Source of the DNA: Planctomycetota bacterium
GTDB taxonomy: Bacteria > Planctomycetota > UBA1135 > UBA2386
Assembly (NCBI GenBank): GCA_014192625.1
Contig: BJHM01000003.1
Location: 62,001 to 126,000, forward strand
DNA: 64,000 nt
Direction: 5' to 3'
The position numbers and the translations under genes were made by a program. How positions within the stretch are numbered: position 1 is the first letter of the stretch; every line of letters starts with the position of its first letter. The notes under the pieces are model-generated. The model saw nothing but the letters and a program-made list of their open reading frames with translations, was not told where the DNA came from and did no database searches. Shown in pieces: positions 53,854 through 62,744 of this stretch.

Positions 53854-55887
53854 ATGCGCTTTTCAACATTGCTCACCGTGCTGCTCGTGCTCGCGGCGGC
53901 CTGCCAAAATCCCGTTTCGCAAAAAGATCAACCGGGGCAAGACCGGATGCAGTGGTGGCGCGAAGCCCGGTTCGGCATGTTTGTGCACTGGGGACTCTAT
54001 GCGATTCCGGCCGGCGAATGGCTGGGCAAGACTGAGTATGGCGAATGGATCCGCGACTCGGCGCAGATCCCATTGGCGCAATATGAAGCGTTCCAACAAC
54101 AATGGAACCCGAAGGAGTTTGATGCCGATGCGTGGGCCAAGCTCGCAGTGCGCGCCGGCATGAAATACGCGGTGCTGACGACCAAGCACCACGACGGCTT
54201 TGGCCTGTTTGACAGCGCACTTTCCAACTGGGACGTCGGCAGCGCGAGGCCCTCGACAAGCGACATCGTGCGCGACTATGTCGACGCCTGCCGCCGACAA
54301 GGACTGCGCGTTGGCTTCTACCACTCCATCATGGACTGGCATCATCCGGACTACTTGCCGCGCCGCGGCTGGGAAGCGGATCGCTCGGCCGATGGCGCCG
54401 ACTTCGAACGCTACGTCAAGTATCTGCATGGCCAAGTGCAGGAACTACTCACGAACTACGGGCCAGTGGACGTGCTGTGGTTTGACGGCGAATGGGAGAA
54501 CACATGGAACAACGCGCGGGGCAAAGATCTCTACGCGTTGTGCCGCCACCTGCAGCCTTGGATCATCGTCAACAATCGGGTCGGCCAGAGCCGCTCAGGC
54601 ATGGCAGGCATGAGCCAAGGCAGCGACGCGGTCGGCGACTTCGGCACGCCAGAACAGGAGGTGCCAGCCACTGGATTGCCCGGAGTTGACTGGGAAACCT
54701 GCATGACGATGAATCGGAACTGGGGCTTCAACCGCGCGGACACTGGTTGGAAGTCCACCACCGAGCTGATTCGCACCCTGATCGACGTCGCCAGCAAGGG
54801 CGGTAATTTATTGCTCAACGTGGGCCCCATGGGGAACGGCCGATTCCCGTCGCACGCGGTCGAACGCCTGCAACAGATCGGTACGTGGATGGACGTGAAT
54901 GGCGAAGCCATCCACGGCTCCCGCAGCAGCCCGTTCGCAGCGTTGCCGTTTGGCCGCTGCACGTGGCACCCGACGATGCTTGGCTCGCGCCTCTACCTGC
55001 ATGTCTTCGACGTGCCCGCCGATCGCACATTACGAATCCGCGGGCTTGGCAACCCGGTGCACGATGTTGAATTGCTCGGCAAGGGGCCGATCGGCTTCAC
55101 TGCACGGAAGGGCGAGATCGACATCGTGCTGCCAGCGACCGGCCTTGATCGACATTGCCCGGTGGTCGCGCTCGACATCGTTGGCGAGCCTATGGTCTAC
55201 CTGCCTCCAGTCCTTGAGGCCGCCGCGAACGAGTTCGTGCAACAGCTCGAAGTCGCCGTTCGATCGAGTTCGAGCATGCTCGATCTTTTTGTCACAATCG
55301 ACGGCAGCGAGCCGTCACCACGCTCTGTGCGGCTGACTCTGCCGCTGCAACTAAACACCACCACAACCGTGCGCGCGCGTGCCTTCCACAACGGCGAACC
55401 CATCAGCAACGTGGTCGAGCAAACCTATACGCGCATCGCACCATGGCCACCGGTGGAGCCAGCAGAGACCACGCAAGGACTAACCTGCTCTTTGCATGCA
55501 GGCAACTTTGATCGCTTGCCGGACTTCACCAAAGTGCCCGCCGAACGGACCTTCACGGCGGCAACCATCTCGTTGCGCTTTCCGCCTGCGCGCGAGCACG
55601 TAGCGCGGCTTTATCGTGGCTTTCTATGCATCCCCACCGACGACAGCTACGAGTTCACCCTGACCGCCGACGACGGCGCGCAATTGTGGCTCGACGGCAA
55701 GCTCGTCGTCGACCATGACGGCCTGCATAGCCAAACCAAGAAACGTGGCAATGCGCCACTCGGTGCAGGCCTTCATTCGATGGAAGTGCGCTGGTTCAAC
55801 AAGACTGGCGGCGCAGAGCTCGCCGTGGCTTTTGGGCGCATTGGCGGCACGCTGTCCGAACTCAGCGCCAAAGACCTGCGCCACTGA
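53854..55887 (+). CDS. GH29 alpha-L-fucosidase lipoprotein with PA14 domain
   Basis: A 677-residue lipoprotein: signal ending in lipobox AAAC (Cys17), then a GH29 catalytic domain. FGMFVHWGLYAIP, TKHHDGFGLFDS and VLWFDGEW (nucleophile Asp211) are diagnostic. A chitobiase-C-like region (about 440-530, VTIDGSEPSP) and a C-terminal PA14 domain (about 540-670, DDSYEFTLTADDGAQLWLDG) probably bind glycans. It would trim fucose from external polysaccharides such as algal fucans or glycoproteins. It is divergent from the epimerase gene and is the first gene on its strand here. Confidence 0.93.
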   Translation: MRFSTLLTVLLVLAAACQNPVSQKDQPGQDRMQWWREARFGMFVHWGLYAIPAGEWLGKTEYGEWIRDSAQIPLAQYEAFQQQWNPKEFDADAWAKLAVRAGMKYAVLTTKHHDGFGLFDSALSNWDVGSARPSTSDIVRDYVDACRRQGLRVGFYHSIMDWHHPDYLPRRGWEADRSADGADFERYVKYLHGQVQELLTNYGPVDVLWFDGEWENTWNNARGKDLYALCRHLQPWIIVNNRVGQSRSGMAGMSQGSDAVGDFGTPEQEVPATGLPGVDWETCMTMNRNWGFNRADTGWKSTTELIRTLIDVASKGGNLLLNVGPMGNGRFPSHAVERLQQIGTWMDVNGEAIHGSRSSPFAALPFGRCTWHPTMLGSRLYLHVFDVPADRTLRIRGLGNPVHDVELLGKGPIGFTARKGEIDIVLPATGLDRHCPVVALDIVGEPMVYLPPVLEAAANEFVQQLEVAVRSSSSMLDLFVTIDGSEPSPRSVRLTLPLQLNTTTTVRARAFHNGEPISNVVEQTYTRIAPWPPVEPAETTQGLTCSLHAGNFDRLPDFTKVPAERTFTAATISLRFPPAREHVARLYRGFLCIPTDDSYEFTLTADDGAQLWLDGKLVVDHDGLHSQTKKRGNAPLGAGLHSMEVRWFNKTGGAELAVAFGRIGGTLSELSAKDLRH

Positions 55888-55946
55888 CCTGCTGACCTAC
55901 GATTTCTGCACGAGAACCCAAGCACCGCCGCCGGTAGCATTCAGCA

Positions 55947-56750
55947 ATGCATTGTCGGCTGCCCTATTCTGTTCTCACGGTCTTGCTCCTCGCGTGCTCC
56001 GCATTTGCTCAGGCCGCCCCTGTCCCGCAGGATCCAAAGCTGCCGGGCGAACTCAAGGAGCTGAAGGCGATGGTGGCGAGGCCCAAGATGGAAGATGACT
56101 TTCGCGCCGTCGATCTCATTCAGACCTTGATGAAGGGGATCGACCAGCGAAACCCAAAGGACAGCGAACTCATCGCCAAGGCGCTTGGCGACGCATTTCA
56201 AAACGGCAAGGTTCGGCCCTTGGACAGCATGCATCTCTACGATGAAGCCGCGAAGTCGCTGAGCCTGTTGGGTGCTATTGGCGCGCGCGAACTTTACAAA
56301 GCCGTCACCTCGCCACGCTTCAAGAGCCGCGACAATGCAAAGGTGCGCGCCAAACTGTTGGCCGCGCTCGGCAAGACCAAGGACGAGAAACAGGTCGACT
56401 TTTTATTGGAGCAGGCGTTGCGCTCCCCTGACGACGAGGTGATCGGCGCTGCCGGTGAAGCGCTCGGCAACTTCACCGAACTCGAAATCAGCCGCCGCCG
56501 CGACGTCGTGAAACAATTGGTCTCGCGCTATGGCGAATGGGACCTGAAAGCCTCGAGGCCCGATTCCAACGACCCCAATGCCCCGATCGACTTCTCGCTG
56601 CAAGACGCACGCAAAACGCTCAGTCGCATTCAAGGCGGGTGGAACAGTGCATTGTCTTCCTTGACCGGACAGACCTTCAATACCGCTCCCGACTGGCAAC
56701 GGTTCACCAATAAGAACAAGGACTGGACGCCATCCGGCGGCAAGAAGTGA
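55947..56750 (+). CDS. Secreted HEAT-like helical protein
   Basis: A 267-residue protein with a signal peptide (LTVLLLACSAFAQA) and a helical repeat pattern over residues 40-190 (SLLGAIGARELYKAV, KLLAALGKTKDEKQV, ALGNFTELE), like HEAT repeats. No enzyme motif is seen. The C-terminal part ends in a Trp-containing tail. It faces a vWA protein gene that also carries a HEAT-like part, and the two may function together. TAGCAT ends 6 nt before the ATG. Confidence 0.7.
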   Translation: MHCRLPYSVLTVLLLACSAFAQAAPVPQDPKLPGELKELKAMVARPKMEDDFRAVDLIQTLMKGIDQRNPKDSELIAKALGDAFQNGKVRPLDSMHLYDEAAKSLSLLGAIGARELYKAVTSPRFKSRDNAKVRAKLLAALGKTKDEKQVDFLLEQALRSPDDEVIGAAGEALGNFTELEISRRRDVVKQLVSRYGEWDLKASRPDSNDPNAPIDFSLQDARKTLSRIQGGWNSALSSLTGQTFNTAPDWQRFTNKNKDWTPSGGKK

Positions 56751-56753
56751 TGC

Positions 56754-56787
56754 GGCCACACAGTCGCTTGGGCCACACAGTCGCTAG
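56754..56787 (+). repeat. 17-bp tandem duplication
   Basis: GGCCACACAGTCGCT occurs at 56754-56768 and 56771-56785, each followed by (T/A)GG or a near match, in the 79-bp gap between two convergent genes. Its unit length equals that of the larger array at 60367, though the sequence differs. Confidence 0.7.
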
Positions 56788-56829
56788 GGCAAACCTTCAG
56801 CCGTTGATGTTTGGCGGCTGATCCCGGGC

Positions 56830-58152
56830 TCAGAACACGCCAGCGTTGTGGTACTCGAAGAACACGTCGACGAACACGCGCAGTTCATCGGCATAGCTCG
56901 GTCCAAAGGACAACAGCAGAACGTGCTCTGCGACTTGCTGACCAACAGAGCGCTGGTTGCCAATAAGTTTGCCGTCGACCTTTTTCATTTTGGCAAGATC
57001 GAGTAGCACGGAAGCGCCGCCGCCTGCCACAGCAATCGCATCGAATGCAGGCTTTGCCGCTTTATCGGTCGCCAGCGCCGAGGTGATGAACGGCCGCAGG
57101 TCGACCTTGGCAGCCGGTCCCGTCGTCGCCGATTTTTTGCCCTTCGCAAATGGCTCGTCGTGCGCACGCTTCACCATCTCGATGAGCGCCTTTTCATCCT
57201 CGTCATGCGGCGGCGCATCCCCGATCAACAGGATCAGCCGATTCGCATCTTTGTTCCAGCCAGTCTCCTTGCCGAGTGCCACTTCGATGCCCTTCTCGAC
57301 GCGCTCCGGCACGTCACCGCCACCGCTGGCAATCAGCTTGGCCAACTTCTCCTGCAACAATTTGTGATTTTTGGTCAACGGCACAAGCAAGTGCGCGCCA
57401 TCGCTCATGTCGTCAAAATCTTTGTAGTGCACAAGCCCGAGCTTGAGTTTTTGCGTGATGCCCGCGAGCAACAGTACCACCTCATCTATCGCATCGCGCG
57501 CGGCGTTGATCGCAATCTGCATGCTGCCCGTGGTGTCGAGCACGAACACCACTTCTAGCCCGGCGTCACGCAAGTCAAAGGCGCGCTCCACAACCTTGCT
57601 CGCCACTGTCCCGGTGGCAGCCTTCGGACCATTCTCCGGCGCCGTCCATTCCTGCGGCACAAAAGTGCCAGAGTGTTCGCTCCACCACTTCGCCCACTCG
57701 GCGGGGTCCTTGCAGGGAGCATCCGGAGCGAGCGCCTTCAACGCAGAAAGCACCCGCTCGCGCAGCAACGGGTTCTTCGACTTTAATTGGGCCAGCAGTT
57801 CGATCATCAGCGGGACCGTCGCTATTTTTGGCGCTGCAGTCGCTGTCATACGCCGGATCAACTCCACCGAAAACGGCGGCAAGCGCGCGTCCTTGTCCTT
57901 TAGCGACGTCACCAAGATCGCCGCAGCGACCGGATGGAAATCCGTGCCGAGCGAGAGCAAAACCAGCGCGCGCATCGCCCAGTGCTCTGACTCACCATAC
58001 GCCTTGACCAGCTGCAAGGTGACGCTCTCCGAGAGCGGCGCAACCACGATTGGCGCCGCCCGCGCCGGCTTTTTCTCCGGGGCCTGCGCCACTGTGGGGA
58101 TTGCCACTGCAGTGACGCACAAAATGAAGGCGATCCACCGACGAACCGTCAT
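56830..58152 (-). CDS. Secreted vWA-domain protein with HEAT-like N-terminus
   Basis: A protein of about 440 residues. The ATG at 58152 gives a signal peptide (RRWIAFILCVTAVAIPTVAQA); an ATG at 58188 would add 12 residues. Residues about 40-160 are helical and HEAT-like, a short Trp-rich linker follows, then a von Willebrand A domain from about residue 200 with the metal-ion-dependent adhesion motif as VLDTTGSM. It probably binds proteins in the envelope. The gene converges with the HEAT-like gene and diverges from the aminopeptidase gene. Confidence 0.8.
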   Translation of the reverse strand: MTVRRWIAFILCVTAVAIPTVAQAPEKKPARAAPIVVAPLSESVTLQLVKAYGESEHWAMRALVLLSLGTDFHPVAAAILVTSLKDKDARLPPFSVELIRRMTATAAPKIATVPLMIELLAQLKSKNPLLRERVLSALKALAPDAPCKDPAEWAKWWSEHSGTFVPQEWTAPENGPKAATGTVASKVVERAFDLRDAGLEVVFVLDTTGSMQIAINAARDAIDEVVLLLAGITQKLKLGLVHYKDFDDMSDGAHLLVPLTKNHKLLQEKLAKLIASGGGDVPERVEKGIEVALGKETGWNKDANRLILLIGDAPPHDEDEKALIEMVKRAHDEPFAKGKKSATTGPAAKVDLRPFITSALATDKAAKPAFDAIAVAGGGASVLLDLAKMKKVDGKLIGNQRSVGQQVAEHVLLLSFGPSYADELRVFVDVFFEYHNAGVF

Positions 58153-58278
58153 GCGATAGCTCCGTTCCTGACTGACTGAATGACGCATACCCTAGCAATC
58201 ATCTGGCATCCGGCAAACTAGCCCTTCGATCATCCCACCACTCCCATCTCACGCTGACAATCGCTACAAACTCGCGGT

Positions 58279-60141
58279 ATGCGCCGACTCTCACTGCTGC
58301 CGCTCGCGATTGCCGTCGCCTGCTCATCTGCTAAGCCGACATCGACGGACACTCGCAACATGACTGCCGCTGAAAACCTCGCCGATATTCACAGTTGCGC
58401 TCGCCCAGATGAGGTAGTCGTGCGCCATTTGGAGCTCGACTTGACCCTCGACTTCGCTGCCAAGATCGCGCGCGGCACCTGCGCGCTGACGCTCGATAGA
58501 AAGCTCGCCTCTGCACCACTCTGGCTCGACACGCAAGATCTCGCGATTGAATCCGTGCTGACCGACGCGGGTGCCAGCGTGCCATTCAAACTCGGCGCAC
58601 GCGATCCGATCCTCGCAACTTCACTCCGCATCGACCTGCCCAAGGGGTGCACGCATGTGACCCTGCACTACGCGACCAGGCCAAATAGCGCGGCGATGCA
58701 ATGGCTCGATCCGGCGCAGACCAAAGGCGGTAAAGAGCCGTTCCTGTTCACCCAAGGGCAGGCGATCCTCACGCGCAGTTGGATCCCGCTGCAAGATTCG
58801 CCCGGCGTGCGCGCAACTTGGCGCGCAACCATCCACGCACCAGCCGCACTGCGGCCACTGATGAGTGCCACGACGCGCGGCGGCGATGCCAAGTCGGGCT
58901 ACACCTTTGCGATGGATAAGCCAGTGCCAAGTTACTTGATCGCGCTCGCCTGTGGCGACCTTGCAGAACGCCAAATCAGCAAACGCTGCGCAGTGTGGGC
59001 CGAGGCTGCGATGATCGAGAGCGCGGCGGCTGAGTTGGAAGACATGGAACGCATGGTCGCATCGTGCGAAGCCCAGTTTGGTTCCTATCGCTGGGGTCGC
59101 TACGACGTCCTGGTGCTGCCGCCGAGTTTCCCATTCGGCGGCATGGAGAATCCTTGCCTCACATTCGCCACGCCGACGATCCTCGCCGGTGACAAGTCGC
59201 TCGTGTCACTGATCGCACACGAACTGGCGCACAGCTGGTCTGGCAACTTGGTGACCAATGCGACTTGGCGCGATTTCTGGCTCAACGAGGGGTTCACGGT
59301 CTACGTCGAAAACCGGATCATGGAATCGCTCTACGGAATCGAGCGCGCCAACATGGAGACCGTGCTCGCCATGAAAGGCCTGGCTGAAGAACTGAAGCAG
59401 CTTCCGCCTGCAGACCAGATCCTGCACGTCGATCTGACCAATCGAAATCCGGACGACGGGATGACTGGCGTGCCATACGAGAAGGGTGCTGCATTCCTGC
59501 GACTGCTCGAACAGCAGTTCGGCCGCGCTCGATTCGATGCATTCTTGCGAACCTGGTTTGATCAACATGCATTCCAGAGCGTGACCACGGCCGAATTTGA
59601 AGCGTGGCTACAGCGCGAGTTGTTTGCAAAGGACGCGATTGCAGCGCAGCAGATCGACCTTGCCGCATGGATCCATCAGCCCGGCCTGCCAGTCAATGCG
59701 CCCACCCCGCAGTCCCAGGCGTTCGTCGACGTGGACCGCTTGCGCGCCGAAGTGATGCAGCGGCAATCGGCCGATTCGATTCGCAGCGTGCAATGGAATA
59801 CCCAGCAGTGGCTGCGCTTCCTGGATGGTTTTGACGTCAACGCCAAGTTGCTCGCCGAGGTGGATGAGAGCCACCACTTCACGCAGAGCGGCAACTGCGA
59901 GATCGTTTGCGCATGGCTGCAGCTGGCGATCGCGGCTGACTATCTACCGGCAATGCCGCGACTCGAAGATTTCCTGCTGAACGTCGGGCGGCGGAAATAT
60001 GTTCGCCCGCTATACGAGCGACTCAACCATGCTCGCGACGGGAACGCCCGTGCCATCGCGATCTACCAGCTGGCCCGTCCGCACTACCATGCGGTCACCG
60101 TCCGCACACTCGACGAATACTTTGGCTGGCAGCCGAAGTAG
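58279..60141 (+). CDS. M1-family aminopeptidase lipoprotein (LTA4H-like)
   Basis: A 620-residue zinc aminopeptidase. The zinc site is His314-Glu315-x-x-His318 with Glu337 (NEGFTVY) 19 residues later, and GGMENP is the substrate-binding GxMEN. A C-terminal helical domain of the leukotriene A4 hydrolase type follows. A short lipoprotein signal (RRLSLLPLAIAVAC) implies anchoring outside the membrane, so it may trim peptides taken up from the surroundings. TACAAA ends 8 nt before the ATG. Confidence 0.92.
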   Translation: MRRLSLLPLAIAVACSSAKPTSTDTRNMTAAENLADIHSCARPDEVVVRHLELDLTLDFAAKIARGTCALTLDRKLASAPLWLDTQDLAIESVLTDAGASVPFKLGARDPILATSLRIDLPKGCTHVTLHYATRPNSAAMQWLDPAQTKGGKEPFLFTQGQAILTRSWIPLQDSPGVRATWRATIHAPAALRPLMSATTRGGDAKSGYTFAMDKPVPSYLIALACGDLAERQISKRCAVWAEAAMIESAAAELEDMERMVASCEAQFGSYRWGRYDVLVLPPSFPFGGMENPCLTFATPTILAGDKSLVSLIAHELAHSWSGNLVTNATWRDFWLNEGFTVYVENRIMESLYGIERANMETVLAMKGLAEELKQLPPADQILHVDLTNRNPDDGMTGVPYEKGAAFLRLLEQQFGRARFDAFLRTWFDQHAFQSVTTAEFEAWLQRELFAKDAIAAQQIDLAAWIHQPGLPVNAPTPQSQAFVDVDRLRAEVMQRQSADSIRSVQWNTQQWLRFLDGFDVNAKLLAEVDESHHFTQSGNCEIVCAWLQLAIAADYLPAMPRLEDFLLNVGRRKYVRPLYERLNHARDGNARAIAIYQLARPHYHAVTVRTLDEYFGWQPK

Positions 60142-60199
60142 CCTTCGACAAGCGCTCGCAAACTCAGCTTCGGATCGCTAACTTTGTGCACCGTTCGCC

Positions 60200-60352
60200 A
60201 TGACTGAAAATAAGCCACTCATTGATCCCAACGACGTCCGCATCCTGATGACCGGCTTCGGGCTCGGTCTAGCGATCCTCGGATTTTTCATCTGCCTTGG
60301 CCTCACGATCCACATGTCGATGTCGATCCTGTTTGGCGTTCCCTATCAGTAG
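60200..60352 (+). CDS. 50-residue single-helix membrane protein
   Basis: ATG at 60200 to TAG at 60350-60352 encodes 50 residues: a polar N-terminus (MTENKPLIDPNDVRI) and one membrane helix (FGLGLAILGFFICLGLTI) with a short tail ending VPYQ. The topology is coherent and the third codon positions are GC-rich, so it is probably a real small gene, 58 nt after the aminopeptidase. No family is recognised. A tandem repeat begins 14 nt after its stop. Confidence 0.55.
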   Translation: MTENKPLIDPNDVRILMTGFGLGLAILGFFICLGLTIHMSMSILFGVPYQ

Positions 60353-60366
60353 TAGCGGCTCGCTCG

Positions 60367-60451
60367 CCACTGCGTCCTGAGGGCCACTGCGTCCTGAGGG
60401 CCACTGCGTCCTGAGGGCCACTGCGTCCTGAGGGCCACTGCGTCCTGAGGG
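60367..60451 (+). repeat. Five perfect 17-bp tandem repeats
   Basis: The unit CCACTGCGTCCTGAGGG occurs five times without a single difference (60367-60451), then breaks off after CCA. There are no spacers. This looks like a minisatellite expanded recently by slippage or recombination. Confidence 0.95.
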
Positions 60452-60813
60452 CCATGCGTGCGAGGCAGTCTTGCCGCCGCATTGGCCTTCAAAGGTCGTG
60501 CGCTGGCAAACTGCAGAGCAGAGCCCTGCTTGATTGTGCACCTGCCCGGTAGCAAAACCCGCTCGATAACCTCACGCACCGCCACAGGTGTTTGCGGGCA
60601 GCTGCATGACTGCCGTTGCAAAGACCAAGCTAGCTTCGCCTCTCACACAAAGCAGCAGTTCGGTTGGCTCACCGAGCCGCTTTAGTTCGCTGCCAGCCGG
60701 ACTAGCGATTTGCCCTCGTGCGGCTGCGCAGCGGGTGACGAAGCGCCGCAAGACGCTAGTCCAGGTCGGGCCTCAATTGCCAGATCGAGCCTCAACTGGA
60801 TGTTCGCCCAAAA
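60452..60813 (+). other. Intergenic stretch without recognised gene
   Basis: About 360 bp with no convincing coding frame or RNA gene. CCTCAATTGCCAGATCGAG and a related CCTCAACTGG near 60770-60800 are a weak local repeat. Confidence 0.4.
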
Positions 60814-60854
60814 TGCAAAACGGCCGGATTCGCTCATCGCGAATCCGGCCGTTT
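60814..60854 (-). terminator. Strong terminator of the RRM gene
   Basis: A perfect 16-bp stem (60818-60833 with 60839-60854, core AAACGGCCGGATTCGC) and a 5-nt loop end, on the minus strand, in TTTTGCATTTT. It lies 27 nt after the stop of the RRM gene. Confidence 0.9.
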
Positions 60855-60880
60855 ATGAGCAGCAGTCAGTCAGAGCGGTA

Positions 60881-61291
<411 letters not shown>

Positions 61292-61519
61292 CGAACCATC
61301 TCGACCCTCCATAAGTAACTAGCCGCACGAAGGAGGGTACCCGCACGGCTCAAGGATTCGAAACGAGCCAGTTTGGTAGTTCCCGGTCGGGTGACCGCGG
61401 CAAACACCGTGCTGCTCGCACAACGGCAGAGAATGTCTGATTTGGGCGCGGCACGCAAGCCTGCTTTTGTAGATTCGCCAATCGCGAGCCGGCCCCTTTG
61501 GGCCTTGCGTTAGGATTCG

Positions 61520-62698
61520 TTGCTCGCCTCTGCCATAGTCAAAAGCCCCTTGTCCTCGTCGCAAAACCGCCGGATTGCGTTTGCCCTCGTTTCGCTACTA
61601 CTGGGACTTTCCCTCAGCATCGTGGTGCTCGAGATCTGCCTGCGGGCGATAAATCCTGAGTCGCTGGATAACCCCCTTCGGTGCCTACAGGGTTTCTATC
61701 AACTCGATGCCAAGAATCGGATTCAAACGAGTCCCGATTGGCGCGGCGTGCAGCCCGTGAATGGCCAAAAGATCGAGGTCCGCTCCAACAATCTTGGCAT
61801 GCGCGGCGCGGATGTAGGTCCAAAACAGAGCGCTTCGGAGCGCCGCATTCTGGTGATCGGCGACTCCTTTGTTTGGGGCATGGGCGTCGCCGAACAGCAG
61901 GCGATTCCAGCCCAACTCGAACAACGCTTGCGGGCCACTTCGCGCAACGTGCTGCTCGGCAATGCTGGCATGTGGGGCACCTCGCCGCGCGAGTGGGGCT
62001 ATACCGTCGACCGCTTCCGCCAATCCTTCCAACCGGACGCGATCGTCGCAGTGATTTACCTCGGCAACGACCTGTCCGATTTGACCCTGCCGCCGCTCTA
62101 TGTGCTCGACGGACTCCCGCTGACCAGTGAGTTCGCTCACGTGGCGCGCAGTTCATTGCGCTACAACATGGCCTTGCGCTTCCGCGTTTGGATGGCGCTC
62201 GAACACAACCTGCTCAACCGCGTGCTGCCGATCGCGGTCCCGCCAAAGCCGCAGCTGCTACCGGACGGCGTCTCCGCGCTTGAGGGCGTGTTCTTCGACC
62301 TCGATGAAGCGCGCGCCAGTGCAACTCCGCTACTCAACGACTTCACCGCCGACCTGCACCGCCACTTCGCAGACCTACAGCGTGCGGCACACGGCCTGCC
62401 GACGCTCGTCGTGGTTTTGCCCTCGCACGAGGTGGCACTCAAGCCCTACGACCAAGTGGTCCGCGCCTGTTTGCCACAGCTTGACCCGACCTGGTTTCAC
62501 CGAGGCAACGGGGCAGTGCGCGTGCGGGATTTCTGCCGTGAAATGGGCTTTGCATGCTGCGATCTCGACCGCGAGTTTGCGCAGGCTTCCGACGTCGCCG
62601 CACTGTTCCTCGCAGAAGACTGGCACTATTCAAACGCGGGCTGCGCGCAAGTTGCTGATTGGTTGTTGCCCTTCGTGATCCAACTGTTGCCCCAGTAA
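61520..62698 (+). CDS. Membrane-anchored SGNH/GDSL hydrolase
   Basis: A 392-residue SGNH hydrolase with one N-terminal membrane helix (FALVSLLLGLSLSIVVLEIC). Block I is IGDSFVWG with nucleophile Ser116, block III is YLGNDLSD, and the Asp367-Trp-His369 of DWHYSNAG completes the site. Such proteins often deacetylate or acylate exported glycans. The start is TTG with AGGA 5 nt upstream; a second TTG (61550) is possible, and there is no ATG or GTG before the membrane helix. Confidence 0.85.
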   Translation: MLASAIVKSPLSSSQNRRIAFALVSLLLGLSLSIVVLEICLRAINPESLDNPLRCLQGFYQLDAKNRIQTSPDWRGVQPVNGQKIEVRSNNLGMRGADVGPKQSASERRILVIGDSFVWGMGVAEQQAIPAQLEQRLRATSRNVLLGNAGMWGTSPREWGYTVDRFRQSFQPDAIVAVIYLGNDLSDLTLPPLYVLDGLPLTSEFAHVARSSLRYNMALRFRVWMALEHNLLNRVLPIAVPPKPQLLPDGVSALEGVFFDLDEARASATPLLNDFTADLHRHFADLQRAAHGLPTLVVVLPSHEVALKPYDQVVRACLPQLDPTWFHRGNGAVRVRDFCREMGFACCDLDREFAQASDVAALFLAEDWHYSNAGCAQVADWLLPFVIQLLPQ

Positions 62699-62744
62699 CG
62701 AGCGCTGGCGAACGACACTCCGTCCGCTACTGTCTCTCGTCTCC

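Noticed and set aside
60367-60451. Possible CRISPR array
   Set aside because: The repeats are directly adjacent with no spacers and only 17 bp long; no cas genes are present.
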